Source of the DNA: Arbacia lixula
Lineage: Eukaryota; Echinodermata; Echinoidea; Arbacioida; Arbaciidae
Direction of reading: 5' to 3'
Assembly: GCA_963669155.1 (NCBI GenBank)
Contig: OZ022596.1
Location: 12,479,224-12,543,223 of the forward strand
Length of the DNA: 64,000 nt
In this document: in pieces, positions 1 through 10,549 of the stretch
How the letters are laid out: every line of letters begins with the position of its first letter
Position numbering within the stretch: the stretch's first letter is position 1
Program-made: the position numbers and the translations under genes
Notes under the pieces: model-generated
Seen by the model: the letters and a program-made list of their open reading frames with translations, nothing else
Database searches by the model: none
Told to the model about the DNA's origin: nothing

Positions 1-5
1 TGTGT

Positions 6-43
<38 letters not shown>

Positions 44-124
44 TAGATAGATAGAGAGAGAGATAGAGAGATAGAGAAAGAGAGATAGAGAGAGAGAGAC
101 AGAGAGGGAGAGAGAGGGGGGGGG
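1..124. repeat. GATA then GA/GAGG microsatellite
   Basis: The window opens in a (GATA)n array that grades into AGAG and G-rich units. It is simple sequence and no coding content is supported. Confidence 0.95.
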
Positions 125-164
125 GTGAGATAGCCGTGTCCGGAACCTCAAAGATAGAGCAGCG

Positions 165-521
165 ATTTTGACGAAAATTTGAAAAAACGCACGCCTCCAG
201 TGGCGTATAAGAAGTCAAAATGCCATAAATACCAACGACGTAAATAAAATGTTTTATTCACGAATTTCAAACAATACGGTACCAATGGGAACCCCAAAGC
301 TTGCCCGAGGTTTGTCTAACTAGCAACAACTAATAGATTTAAAGTGCATTCCATCAAATGAATCTGAATGACAAGATACAGGTGAACTTTCATGCAACAG
401 GGGAAAGCTGTGAATACATTACGAAAACGGTCTATTTTGACTTCCGTACAATCTATGGAATTTTGACTTCTCATACATCACTGGAGGCGTGCGGTTTTTT
501 TTTTCAAATTTTCGTCAAAAT
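165..521. mobile_element. Fold-back element carrying an F2 copy
   Basis: The arms at about 165-226 and 455-521 are inverted copies of each other; both contain GCACGCCTCCAGTG or its complement plus an AATTTTCGTCAAAAT end. Between them, about 250-450, lies an F2 copy (CCGAGGTTTGTCTAACTAG, then CATTACGAAAACGG). This is either a palindromic transposon with F2-like internal sequence or F2 nested inside another element. No transposase is visible, so any movement would depend on a source elsewhere. Confidence 0.7.
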
Positions 522-734
522 GAGACTTTATTGCGGCAAACGAATGTGAAATTCGTTTTTAGTGGATGATTTTACATAGATTAGTGGGAACTAATTTTTG
601 TAATTTAGTAACCCTTTAAATGAAGAGTAATATATATATAATGAAGGGGGAGGGGGTAAGAAAGAAAACAAGAAAGAGTGATTGTGTGTGGGTGAGGGGA
701 GGGAGAAAAATCAATATTTATTTATTTCGTTGAT

Positions 735-1019
735 GTATGCACATTTTATGCACGTCTTTCAAACAACCCTAACGCTTGTCCAATAAACCATTCTTGTACT
801 AAATGCATACTTTATGCACGCAGTTCAAACGATAAATTACTAATGATAACCCCAAAAATTGTCCAATGTTTGTCGAGTAGCAGCAGTTAATATGATCAGA
901 CTGCATTCCACCAATTCAAACCAAATTACTAGATACAGGTGAATGACACAACAAGTTACTAACGGAGTTATGGAGAAAGTTGTGAATACATTACGAAAAC
1001 GGCTGAAAGGTCTTATGAG
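735..1019 (+). mobile_element. F2 repeat, left portion
   Basis: Contains the F2 signature (TTGTCCAATGTTTGTCGAGT, ACTGCATTCCACC, CATTACGAAAACGGC). It is interrupted on its right by the fold-back at 1020-1558; an opposite-strand F2 portion follows beyond it. Confidence 0.65.
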
Positions 1020-1558
1020 ATGAAAATGTATTTTGACTTAATATGATGCAACGTTTTGTATATAACAAAATCACCAACTCTTCAATGGAATTATGTGTCC
1101 TATATTTTAAAATAATTTTCGTTTTTTTCTTTTCAGCACTGATAAGCCCTGCCTCCAAAATATCCTCCAACTCAAGATACCCCTTGTGAAATCATCAAAG
1201 GTAGAAATTAGCAGGATAATAGACATAATTTATGCACAAACTAAACATTGCAATGACTACCTGCAAGTACTTATAATAGCGTCACATGTTTATACAATGC
1301 AAATGTATATTTTTTTCCTTGGCATAGCTAGCATATTTCTTACATAAATTCTGTCTATTATCCTGCTAATTTCTACCTTTGATGATGTCACAAGGGAAAT
1401 TTTGAGTTGGAGAATATTTTGGAAGGCGGGGCTTATCAGTGCTAAGAAAAATATAGAAAAATGATTTTAAAACATAGGACACACAATTCCATTGAACAGT
1501 TAGTGATTTTGTTATATACATATTAAGTTGCATCAAATTAAGTCAACATTTTGATGTC
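1020..1558. mobile_element. Large fold-back (about 190-bp arms)
   Basis: The left arm (about 1020-1210) and right arm (about 1350-1558) are imperfect inverted copies. Paired landmarks are CACTGATAAGCCC with GGGCTTATCAGTG, GGTAGAAATTAGCAGG with its complement, and TTGACTTAAT with ATTAAGTCAA. A roughly 140-bp non-paired centre separates them. No ORF of note lies inside. It has the shape of a non-autonomous DNA transposon. Confidence 0.75.
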
Positions 1559-1569
1559 AGGGCAAAAAA

Positions 1570-1970
1570 AAAAAAAAATCAGAGTGCGTTTCATCCATTG
1601 GCACTACCTCTCTAGATATGAGTGAACGCAATAATGCGTTACTATGCAGTAAGGGGAAAATGAACCGTGCGCGTAATGTAATGTACACTGTCTCCATACC
1701 AGCGTATAATAACGAATTATGAATATCACGTGTATCTACTGATTCAGTTTCAATTCGTGGAATGCACTCTGAATATAACAGTTGTTGCTACTCGGACAAA
1801 CCTCGGACAAGCTTTGGGGTTGCCATTGGTAACTTATTGTCAGAAAAAATAAAATATACATACATAGCAATCATGGTCTATTATAAAATACAGTTAAATG
1901 TAATAACGCGTAAGTACGCATTTAGGGGAAAATTGTGCATACATTGCGAAAACTGCGTATTATGAATCTT
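1570..1970 (-). mobile_element. F2 repeat, inverted orientation
   Basis: F2 signature on the - strand: CTCGGACAAACCTCGGACA with GTGGAATGCACTCTGAATA nearby. Together with 735-1019 it frames the central fold-back, so the whole 735-1970 block is one nested palindromic structure. Confidence 0.65.
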
Positions 1971-2067
1971 CATGTTAATATCATCCGGGCAATATACAAC
2001 AATGCAGGCACTTATCACCGCGTAAGCATGTCATATTTGAAAGCAATATCAAGCCCGCTCTGTAATG

Positions 2068-2316
2068 TCACAGGTAATCACATTCATTTCCCTGTCTGTC
2101 CCATTCTGGATCAAGCGGCTCCTGGCCTGCCTTCCAGACTGTCGGACACATTTTATATCCAAACTCATTCATGACCATTTTTTTTTCAGAGCTAAAAATC
2201 ATATCTACTTTGCTTTCGGTAGGTAAACACCAAGTGTTTCCTTTATTCATCCCGTATATGCATTTGAACAATAAAATACCAAAAACGATTTGGAGCAGTG
2301 CCAACATTGTGCCCAT
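2068..2316 (-). CDS. Possible small secreted protein or lone exon
   Basis: An open frame of 82 codons starts at an ATG in fair context (CAAATGG). Residues 1-22 are hydrophobic and could be a signal peptide. The remainder has cysteines at 30, 57 and 79, and Trp-rich stretches such as CPTVWKAG and DPEWDRQG. The stretch is more GC-rich than the AT-rich DNA beside it. I recognise no family. No clear splice donor or polyadenylation context was found, and an odd number of cysteines in the mature part suggests a partial exon or a chance frame. Confidence 0.25.
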   Translation of the reverse strand: MGTMLALLQIVFGILLFKCIYGMNKGNTWCLPTESKVDMIFSSEKKMVMNEFGYKMCPTVWKAGQEPLDPEWDRQGNECDYL

Positions 2317-2319
2317 TTG

Positions 2320-3056
2320 AAGAGGACTGTTATTTAAATATTTTCAGTACATAGCATTGAGGATTAAGAGATTATTCATCCATTATTTCGCCGTGAAGAA
2401 TCATAACTAAGGTGATATAATTATATCTCTAAACAACAAATATTGATTCATGTTGTGCAGAATTTTTTTCTTTTTCATGTGATGCGTCCGTCGTTAGTTT
2501 TGATACCATATAAACAGAACGACTCCACAACATGTATTGAAGGTGCTTTGTCCAGATATATTAATATAAACTATATATATATATACACTAGCTTGTACTA
2601 ATATATAATATATACTGGGTTGTATGGGTTTGCAGTTCGTTTTGCATGCAAAGCGTTGGAGTCGTAAAGGTGGACTACATATTGAAATTTCGTCCTTGCT
2701 AATGTTTAGATATAGTGCCTATTGTACTGCCAATCAATAACATATCCCTTTATATCACCTTAGCTCTTTGCATGCCACATGTGCATTACATAAAGTAAAA
2801 CACATATATCCCATAGAGCAGCAGCTGATCTGGCACACATAGGTTAATATTGCATGGAGGATGCCGATCTATAAAGCTATGATTGTTGGTTAATGGGTTT
2901 ATAACAATCCAACAGTCTTGAAGCAAGACTAGCTGGCTCCGTGTATTGTATATATTCCCTTCCCCAGCTTCTAGTATTATTGGATTAGCTGACGTTGAGG
3001 GATTTCTTCTCTCAAACCCAAATACAGCAAAACACATACCTGGGAGTCTATGTGGT
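2320..3056. other. Intergenic, AT-rich, no gene seen
   Basis: Holds short AT runs and a fragment of the F5 type (CCATAGAGCAGCAG...TGGCACACATAGG, about 2810-2845). Nothing coding is supported. Confidence 0.6.
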
Positions 3057-3230
3057 AAGGCCACCGAATATGACACGATCCGATCATGATCAGTCGTGCG
3101 ACTCTGCGACTGGCTTTATCGCAGGACCCGGTCATTGGATTTGTACAAGAAAGTGACGTCATATTTCTAGTCGTAGGCCCTTGCGACAGCAAAATCTTGG
3201 CAAAATTTTGTCGTCTTCGGTGAATTTAAG
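3057..3230 (+). mobile_element. F3 short inverted-repeat element
   Basis: Begins GGCCACCGAATATGACACGA and ends near TTTTGTCGTCTTCGGTG. It contains the F3 core: TGCGACTGGCT, CGGTCATTGGATTTGT and TGACGTCA at 3154. F3 copies recur at 4925, 8960, 11560 and 56993. Confidence 0.75.
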
Positions 3231-3287
3231 ACTGTATCACGATTGAAGTGAATGCATCGCGGGTGCATAATCCGTGGAATATGTTAC

Positions 3288-3290
<3 letters not shown>

Positions 3291-3336
<46 letters not shown>

Positions 3337-3362
3337 TTTCCCTCCCCTCTCTTTCTCTCTAC
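3291..3362. repeat. (TC)n microsatellite
   Basis: Nearly pure CT run followed by C-rich pyrimidines. Confidence 0.95.
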
Positions 3363-3529
3363 CACTCCCCCTTTATTAATTCAGTCGTGCATATGCATGT
3401 TGTAATATATATATTATCGTTGTTGATGTTAATAAATTCAAATTTAATGTAAAATTCGATTGAAGCAAGTCGCTCAGTCATACGACATTACTGTTACTTG
3501 GATTGTGTCTTCTCGTGTGCAGTAACCTT

Positions 3530-3894
3530 AAAAGTGTTGATTTTTGACGTCACGTGCGAGGTGCTTTCTCTCATATATTGTGTACATTTTTTTAAATGTT
3601 CATTTTCTCAAAAGGATATGTATCACTTTACGTGGGAATTCGATACATCATTAGAAACGCGTTTTTACAAACAAACCTCTATGAAAAATCCTTCTTAAAA
3701 ATAAAAAAGAGCAATTTATGGAATCATGCAGCCCTCGACAAATGGGAGAGCACCTCGCACATGACGTCACAAAATGGAAATTGTTAAAAATCATAATTTT
3801 GTTATACTTTGACGGATTATCGTCAAACCTTCGCGATGCGTTTATTGAAACCAACTTGACTTCAGGGTGGACTATTCCTTTAATTATACAGGTT
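3530..3894. mobile_element. F1 element, left end missing
   Basis: Matches F1 from the internal TGACGTCACGTGCGAGGTGC onward and ends TTCAGGGTGGACTATTCCTTTAA. Two CRE octamers (3545 and 3762) lie in it. Its right end is about 200 bp upstream of the start codon at 4094, so it may contribute promoter or 5'-leader sequence. Confidence 0.8.
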
Positions 3895-4093
3895 CCACTG
3901 ATCGGTTGAATTCATATCCCTTGTACCGTACAGAGCGAATGCAGCCCTTCCGTGCAATCAAATACTTGTTGAAAAAGCAAGAAATTATGATTCAATTAAA
4001 ATGCCACCAATGTAATAACGAAGTATCGCTCTTTTGTCCTGTTTTATCTTTTTTTCGGTTGCCATCAGAGCCTATCACTGACCCGGATGCAAA

Positions 4094-4240
4094 ATGGCGG
4101 ATGAGAAGACGGCGCGATATCTGTCCTTGATCGGACGCTGTAACGATGAGGGCAGAGCGACATTCGAATCCCTGATCGAGAGCATTACGGCCGCAGTCGA
4201 AGAGGAAGTCGAGGAGGTCGAAAAAGATACCTGTTCTCAG
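4094..4240 (+). CDS. Coiled-coil/propeller gene, coding exon 1
   Basis: 49 codons from the ATG to a CAG|GTCAGT donor. Encodes the acidic N-terminus (starts MADEKTARYLSLIGRC). Confidence 0.75.
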
Positions 4241-5553
4241 GTCAGTTTGTAATGTACAATTTGTTATTTCTTTCTGATTTACGTTATAAATATCAATTAT
4301 CTTTTCGTGTTATCCTGTATGTGTTCTTATTTAAAAAATGTTATTGTAAGATCAATGATGACAGTAATAAATACAAATAAAAAGACAACAAATATCATGG
4401 AAATAATACAAGAAATCCAAGGCAGTAATGTTACAGTGCAAACGTAGTAGCAAACGTTCACTTCGGAAACAGGGGCATATGCTACCAAAGGAGATTAATA
4501 ATCTATCATGTCTATAGTCCAGAAAGAAAGTTAATTTGCAGGTCATGTTCGTAAATGAAGATTTGAAATAATTTTTTTCTTGACTTTTTCGTTCATGCAA
4601 ATACATTGATTTTGTTATGCTGCACCTCAATACTATGTATTTGTGTAATTATTTTTTTTATTGTGATTTACTTGTAATTTGTCTTGTTTGTTGTTGTTGA
4701 CATGTTTCTTATGCTTAACAAATAGTTAATCATGTGTATAAAAAACCTATAGTCCAGGTTACAATCAGGCTCGATATAGGTTAACGTGTACAACACTATA
4801 CTGCTATATCGCCATGATATTCACGATAAATTAAAGAACGTAAATGATAATGTTAAGCTTAAGGTTAGGGTTAGATTAAAGATTAAATCGAAATCCTCCT
4901 AATATCCAGGAGATGTCGAGGAGAGCCGGTCGCCACCTTGTCGCCAACTAAGTCTCCAGGCCAACGTGACATGCAAAAGCCACTGCTGACGGCATGATTT
5001 TACAACGATTCTGCAGTCGTTTGTGCCTACGACTAAAAATGTGACGTCACTTTCTTGCACAAATCCAATAGCCGGGTCCTGCGATTCAGCCAGTCGCAGA
5101 GTCGTACGACTGATCGGATCGTGTCGTCTGCGCTGGCGTAAGCGCTTCTTGTTGCTGATTTGTAAATCAATTTCAAGAACTTCCGCTGTTAGTTGATTTC
5201 ACCTGTCTCGTGCAAAAAAAAAATAAATCCTTCAGAGGTGAGATGTATGTGTCGTTGTCGACGACGTCGCAAAGGCCCTAGGAAGTCAATTGATTATTGT
5301 TTTACTCACGTCGTAAAGGTACATTCACATAATAAGTGATTTGACGCTACCGTTGCCATAATTGCAATTCTATGATAATTGAGCGATTTGGAATGTGTTT
5401 GTTTTGTGAGAACATGGACACTTGTCATTAGTAGCACGCTTGTCGATGGAGAATAAAAAGTACTGATATATATATATATATACACATATATTTGGAGAGA
5501 AAGGGTGGGAGAGAGAGGAGGGAGAGGGGGAAATAGAGGGTGAAATAAAGAGA

Positions 5554-5600
<47 letters not shown>

Positions 5601-7747
5601 GGAGGGAGAAGGAGAGAGGGGGAAAGAATGTGAATTTCTTACTCATTACATGCTTGAGAAGTTGTGGTCCGCCATTATATTAACAAATGGTTGTTACCTA
5701 GAGCCCATGTCTTGCTTTCACGTGGCGGTAAATCACTAGCGTTAAGTAAACATGGTAAAGGCAAACCAGCTTTGGTGACTACTCGTTGATAGTCGGTTCT
5801 ATATCATTTATGTACTTATTAAAATAGATTTGAAGGCTCCGTAAATCGTACAAAACCGTGCCTGCCCGGTCGTGGTAATCATTAATTTCTGACCTTTCAA
5901 TAACAATATTTTTTCTTCTCTCTATCCCTCTGTTTTTTTTAATTATCCCTATCTTTCTCTTTGACTATCTCTCTCACGCCCTCTGCCCTCTGTTCTCGAT
6001 TCTTGTCTCTTTCTTTCTCTATCTCCCTCTTTCTCTCTCTGTCTCTTTGCGTATCCTTTATACTCTCTCTCTCTTTTCCTTCCTCTCTCTCTCTCTCTCT
6101 CTCTCTCTCATTCCAATTCTCCCTCTCTCTCTTTCCCATTCTCCCCCCTCTCTTTTTTTTTTTTTTTTTATCTATTTAGGGAGCGAGCCTCACCTCTTTT
6201 TATGGGCTCCCCAACATTTATAAGTTATGACTTAACAGTGATTATAAAACGGCTCAATTGTGCATTATGTGTATACGGGAATTATTGGATACATATACAT
6301 GCATGTTATTAATGTCAAAATTCGATTATGTATGAAATGCCACTAACTTTCTATGGTCTTGTATATCTTATATACAAATGTGAAAATAAAAATGAAGTCA
6401 ATTTAAATCAATTGATTATATCTCTCTCCCTCTGTCTCTCTGTCTCTGTCTCTCTCTCTGTCTCTCTCTCTGTCTCTCACTCTGTTTCTCTCTCTCTCCA
6501 TCTCTCACTACCACTGTCTCGTTCTTTCTATCTCTTCCTTGTAAATCCCGCAGGTGAACAGAGCCAAGCACGACGCCGATGAAGCAGCTCGTAAGATTAT
6601 GAAACAAAGGGACGACCGGATCCGCCAAATACGCGCCAAGGCAGACACTAAGAACAAGTTAATCCGCAAAAGAAACGATGACCTCCTCTCCGAGATACAG
6701 TTTCTACGTGAGGGCTTCGACAACAAGATGAGAGAGAGAAAACAGCGCATCGAAATTCAGCTCAAACCTCCACCTCGCGTTAAATCCGATCTAACGGCTG
6801 TAGAGGAGACTAACACCCCGATATCGGTCCAGGCGGTTGCGCAGGATAATCTCCACTCGGTGCGTCAGTTGACCGCGGCGTGTAGGCGGATCAAGTTCGC
6901 GAGGCAGCGAAACGACTCGGAGGAGCTGGTGGGGAGTCTAGTTGGCGTGAAGCACTCCTGGGAGATGGCCGTTAACATCGCTATCCCGTCGACCATTGCC
7001 TACCCAGAACTCCTTGCGAGAATGGGCGACGGCAACAGCGTCATTTTAACGAATGAGGTCAGGTCGGGGCTATTCGAAATGAATATCGATACCCAGAAGG
7101 CGCGCACGATAATCGCGGACACGCACTTCGATATCTGCGACTGCGCCTGCGGAGAAAACGCGTTCGTTCTCAGCGACTACAATAGCAAGTCGGTGCATAT
7201 ATACGACAACGCAGGTTCACAACTGCGGTCCATTAGTATCCCATCGGCGTGTGCGCGCGTCGCGTTCGCTCGAGATGGGCTAGTGATCGCCGGGGACGAG
7301 CAGAATGGGAAGCTCTACTTTGTGAACACGCGTAACGGCAAGATCATCCGCAGCCTACCGATCGACGGGAAGAAAATCAACGGGATCTACCCGCTGAGCC
7401 GCGGCTGGGTCGCCATCCAAACTGGCATCACAACCGTTAGCCTTTTCGACGAGCTAGGGGTGCTGAAGGACACAATCCAAGATGGTGACTGGAGCGAGCT
7501 GCGCTGCGCAGTCAGCCGTGACGTCATCTACATCATGTACAAGAAGATGGATGACCCGACAACATACGTGGGCATGCGCACTCCAAACGGCAGACTGGAG
7601 AATATCATCCGATGTAAGATTTCCAAGTTCCTGCTGTCCGAATTTGTCGTGATGACATCAGGAAGTATCGCCATCAACGGCGACAATGAGCTACTCGTAT
7701 TCAAACAGGCGCCGGGTTTCGCTGAAATTCTTAAAGTATTAAAATGA
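4094..7747 (+). CDS. Coiled-coil / beta-propeller protein, TRIM-NHL-like without RING or B-box
   Basis: Joined exons 4094-4240 and 6554-7747 encode 446 residues. The ATG has a good context (AAAATGGCGG). Exon 1 ends CTCAG|GTCAGT, intron 1 ends CCCGCAG, and the join is in phase 0. Residues 1-48 are acidic (EEEVEEVEKD). About 50-125 is a highly charged heptad-like coiled coil (KQRDDRIRQIRAK). About 150-446 is beta-rich repeats resembling a six-bladed NHL/YWTD-type propeller (for example SKSVHIYDNAG, NGKLYFVNTRNGK, SIAINGDNELLVF). There are no zinc-binding Cys/His sets, so the RING and B-boxes of a standard TRIM are absent. The exact family is inferred from overall shape; known relatives are ubiquitin-ligase or scaffold proteins, but without RING this one should lack ligase activity. 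Exon 2 is clearly more GC-rich than its surroundings. Further upstream exons cannot be excluded. Confidence 0.8.
4925..5150 (-). mobile_element. F3 element, inverted
   Basis: Carries F3 landmarks on the - strand: GTGACGTCAC at 5041, AGCCAGTCGCAGAGTCGTAC and ATCGGATCGTGTCGTCTGCG. It lies inside intron 1 of the coiled-coil/propeller gene. Confidence 0.75.
5465..5632. repeat. (TA)n then (GA)n microsatellite
   Basis: About 20 bp of TA alternation, a short spacer, then GA/GGA repeats. Confidence 0.95.
5915..6172. repeat. Pyrimidine (CT) tract ending in a T run
   Basis: CT and CTTT units with an uninterrupted T run at the end. Open frames in it are low-complexity artefacts. Confidence 0.9.
6420..6540. 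repeat. CTGT/CT tract before the exon 2 acceptor
   Basis: CT and CTGT units end 12 bp before the CAG acceptor at 6551-6553. It acts, in effect, as an oversized polypyrimidine tract. Confidence 0.9.
6554..7747 (+). CDS. Coiled-coil/propeller gene, coding exon 2
   Basis: 397 codons beginning with GTG as an internal valine after the CAG acceptor, not as a start. Encodes the coiled coil and the whole propeller, ending KVLK and TGA at 7745-7747. A single exon carrying the entire propeller is common for NHL-type genes. Confidence 0.85.
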   Translation: MNRAKHDADEAARKIMKQRDDRIRQIRAKADTKNKLIRKRNDDLLSEIQFLREGFDNKMRERKQRIEIQLKPPPRVKSDLTAVEETNTPISVQAVAQDNLHSVRQLTAACRRIKFARQRNDSEELVGSLVGVKHSWEMAVNIAIPSTIAYPELLARMGDGNSVILTNEVRSGLFEMNIDTQKARTIIADTHFDICDCACGENAFVLSDYNSKSVHIYDNAGSQLRSISIPSACARVAFARDGLVIAGDEQNGKLYFVNTRNGKIIRSLPIDGKKINGIYPLSRGWVAIQTGITTVSLFDELGVLKDTIQDGDWSELRCAVSRDVIYIMYKKMDDPTTYVGMRTPNGRLENIIRCKISKFLLSEFVVMTSGSIAINGDNELLVFKQAPGFAEILKVLK

Positions 7748-7752
7748 ATTAA

Positions 7753-7925
7753 TAGCGTACCGAAGTGGTGTGGTCAAATCCATTGTTAAGTAGGTTTCTG
7801 GTTCTAAACAACATTTCTCAAACCAGATGTTTGCTAGTCTTGATTTCCTTCGCCAATTCTGATTTATTCTTCTTTCACACTGACGTCCACACTCAGTGCG
7901 GTGATATCGCATACATATGAGGTTT
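7753..7925 (+). mobile_element. F11 element starting 5 bp after the stop codon
   Basis: Starts AGCGTACCGAAGTGGTGTGG, the F11 terminus seen also at 26742, with a weak inverted match near 7890-7905. If the transcript uses the AATAAA at 8244, this element lies in its 3' UTR. Confidence 0.55.
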
Positions 7926-8243
7926 ATCGAAATTTCGCGCCATTGAGGCACTATTTGCAAAGGTAGTGTTATTCAGTTGGGAGTTCCCAAAAGTGCACCA
8001 TGTAAAATCATGTTATACATTAGAGATCATGATTATTCCAATGCAGTATAAGAGTTGAGAACAGAGAGGTCCTTGATTAGATTTATGGGGAATGTATAAA
8101 GTTGCGGGAACTACTTATAATTTGAGCAGTTGGATGATGGCCTCCTTTTTCGACAAATACAATCAACTAAGCTTCATTATTAACATATATTTTTTCATAA
8201 TGTTCTTTTAAATTTCAGTCTTAAAGAAGTAAGCCAACGTGGA

Positions 8244-8249
8244 AATAAA
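8244..8249 (+). terminator. Candidate polyadenylation signal
   Basis: AATAAA about 0.5 kb after the coiled-coil/propeller gene's stop codon. It is the first clear match I noticed on this strand; use is inferred. Confidence 0.35.
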
Positions 8250-8317
8250 ATTAGAGCTTCTTGATGGTTGCGCCGTTAAGGAATTTTTTCATGAGAACGC
8301 CAAGACGAACAAATATA

Positions 8318-8520
8318 CAACTTTCGTTATGCAAGTTTTATGCACGTCTTTCAAACGATATCACACTAATGAAAAGCCTAAGGATTGTCCGAGAAGCACC
8401 AATAATCGTGCATTTCACTAATTGAAACTCGTTTACTAGATACAGGTAAATGTCATTACGTACGTGTTACTACGCTGAAGGGGCGAAATTTATAAATACA
8501 TCAAGAAAACGGCTTATTGC
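8318..8520 (+). mobile_element. F2 element
   Basis: Contains TTATGCACGTCTTTCAAACGA, GATTGTCCGAGAAGCACC and a GAAAACGGC end, all F2 landmarks. Confidence 0.65.
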
Positions 8521-8959
8521 GTGCGCCACTTAATTTTTTATAGTATTTATAAATGTATATGAATTACTGTTTCATTGAAATCTTCATGCGTATGCATAAT
8601 ATTGAGGCTCTATAGACTATCTCTGTGTATATATTCGCTTACAAGCAAAACGCAAATGCCATTTGATTGTATATAGCGCTTGCAGTATTTTCATAGTTCT
8701 TCGTGATATATATATCATATTGTACTATTATATCATGACTATACCTTGATCGAAGCAAATAATGTACTATAGAATTTATACACTACCTTGATCACAGAAA
8801 ACATTGAACAAAGTTTTGATACGAGTTTATTGTTTCAGAACAATTACATTGTCACGTACAGAATATGACAAAATGAGTTAAATAACGATTTCATTGTTAA
8901 GTACTCAATAGTTTAGCAGTAATTTCGTGTAACATGTTTGGATCAGTCTTTTAATTAAG

Positions 8960-9105
8960 ATCCGATTAGACATGCAACACTATGACTGGCTGAATCACAT
9001 GACCCGGTCGTTGGATTCGTGAAAGAAGGTGACGTCACATTTCCAGTGGTATGCCCTTACTACTGCAAAATCGTGGCTCAGCCGCGTCATCTGCCGTGGC
9101 CTTCA
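8960..9105 (+). mobile_element. F3 element
   Basis: Contains TGACTGGCTGAATCACATGA, CCCGGTCGTTGGATTCGTG and TGACGTCA at 9030. It is flanked by diverged ends. Confidence 0.7.
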
Positions 9106-9253
9106 GTGGTGTGAGGTTGTACTGTAGGTACGAGGGGTAGACTGTCATGTACAAAAAAAAATTGTGCGACCTGCATATTTGTGATTTCGTTCCTGACCCA
9201 AGAAAAGTGAAATAGGTCTACGCTGTTTGATAATGAGTGTTTGACAGAAACTA

Positions 9254-9645
9254 TAAAGAGACAGTTCACCCTGAAATTAAGTTTGTTTCAATAAAAGACG
9301 AAATATGAAAGAAACATATAAGTGAATGTTTTATGAAAATCAGTCAAAGGATAAGAAAGTTATGATCTTGTAAAGTTTTAACTGACGTCATGTGTGAGGT
9401 GCTCTCCCATATGTTCTGTACATTTTTTTTCGACAATGTGCATTTTCTTAAAAAGACATGCATCATTTTACCTGTGCATTTGATACATCATCAGAAATAC
9501 GTTTATACATACATACGTGCATGAAAAAAAAATCAGAAATATAGCAATTTATGGAATTATACTGTACACAACATATGGGAGAGCAGCTCGCGCGTGACGT
9601 CACAAATTAAAACCAACTTATCGTCAGATTGAAGTATCCCTTTAA
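9254..9645. mobile_element. F1 element, near full length
   Basis: Left end AGACAGTTCACCCTGAAATT; right end TATCCCTTTAA. Internal landmarks are GAGGTGCTCTCCCATATG and GGGAGAGCAGCTCGCGC, which mirror each other, and CRE octamers at 9383 and 9595. Confidence 0.85.
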
Positions 9646-9795
9646 GATACTTTGTCCATTTTGAAGGCTTGCCAATTCAACAGAACGAATCGGATTATGT
9701 GTAAACGAAACGTAAACAATACCATACAAAGAATGTATGAACATTCCCGCTGAGGGAAAAGAACAGGATGCCAATGTCACTCGCCTTATGAGAAC

Positions 9796-10134
9796 TGGGG
9801 GTGTTTCACCAGGCTGTTCGTTAGCTAAGAATGACTTTACACACGACCGGCATGACTGGTGACCTGTTCTCGTGCTAACTCAGATTCTCAATGATTTTCA
9901 TTCCCATCAGCTACAAGTTGAAATCAGATTTTTTTTTTAATTAAAATTTTTGTTGCTAACATGCGTCTGAATACAAAGTTTATGATTTGTCAAATCTGAT
10001 TAGGGTTGTTGGAGATCAACTCCCACTATGTGAAAACAGGAACAAATTGGGGTATCTAATTTAGCACAAAGACAGGTCACTAGTCGTGTGTAACGTCGTT
10101 CGTAGCTTACGAAGAGCTTGGTGAAACATCCCCT
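9796..10134. mobile_element. F4 inverted-repeat element
   Basis: Ends GGGTGTTTCACCAGGCTGTT and AGCTTGGTGAAACATCCC form inverted termini. The internal GATTCTCAATGATTTTCATT and ATTAAAATTTTTGTTGCTAA also occur in the second copy at 18749. Confidence 0.8.
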
Positions 10135-10549
10135 GGACTTTTCTTTTCGACATTGATCGTAAATATCCAACAGCCCGGAAGCCAGTCAAAACAAATACAT
10201 GTATAAGTCATTTCTATGTTTACTGGGACGTTTAATATAAACTAGTCAATATTACCCAAATCTATAAGCAATAAATACACATAATGAAACGAGACATTCA
10301 TTATTCAGCATGGTTAGTGCGTTGTAAAATCTTTGTGCAAGCTCAATAGCAAGATCAAAACTGCTTCAGAAGTGTATTTGCTTAATTAGTAATTAGTCGA
10401 GAAAATGAACAAAATGATGAATACTATAAATCATAATAAAGCAATGTTATAGACAATTTGTTGTCCGGAACCGCTGTCTTTTTTGTTGTCGTCGTTGTTT
10501 GAATGAATGTGGTATTGAGTTAGAGTGAACGAATTTGTGGAGAATTCGC

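Larger units (their letters stand above)
4241..6553 (+). other. Intron 1 of the coiled-coil/propeller gene
   Basis: A 2.3-kb intron. It contains an inverted F3 copy, a TA/GA microsatellite and two pyrimidine tracts. The second tract runs almost to the acceptor and supplies a very long polypyrimidine stretch. Confidence 0.75.

Noticed and set aside
7739..7960. Minus-strand MQIVPQW, reminiscent of the LMQIVP tail of SLC7 proteins
   Set aside because: The DNA is the common repeat phrase GCCTCAATGGCGC beside another gene; frame and length do not fit a last exon.
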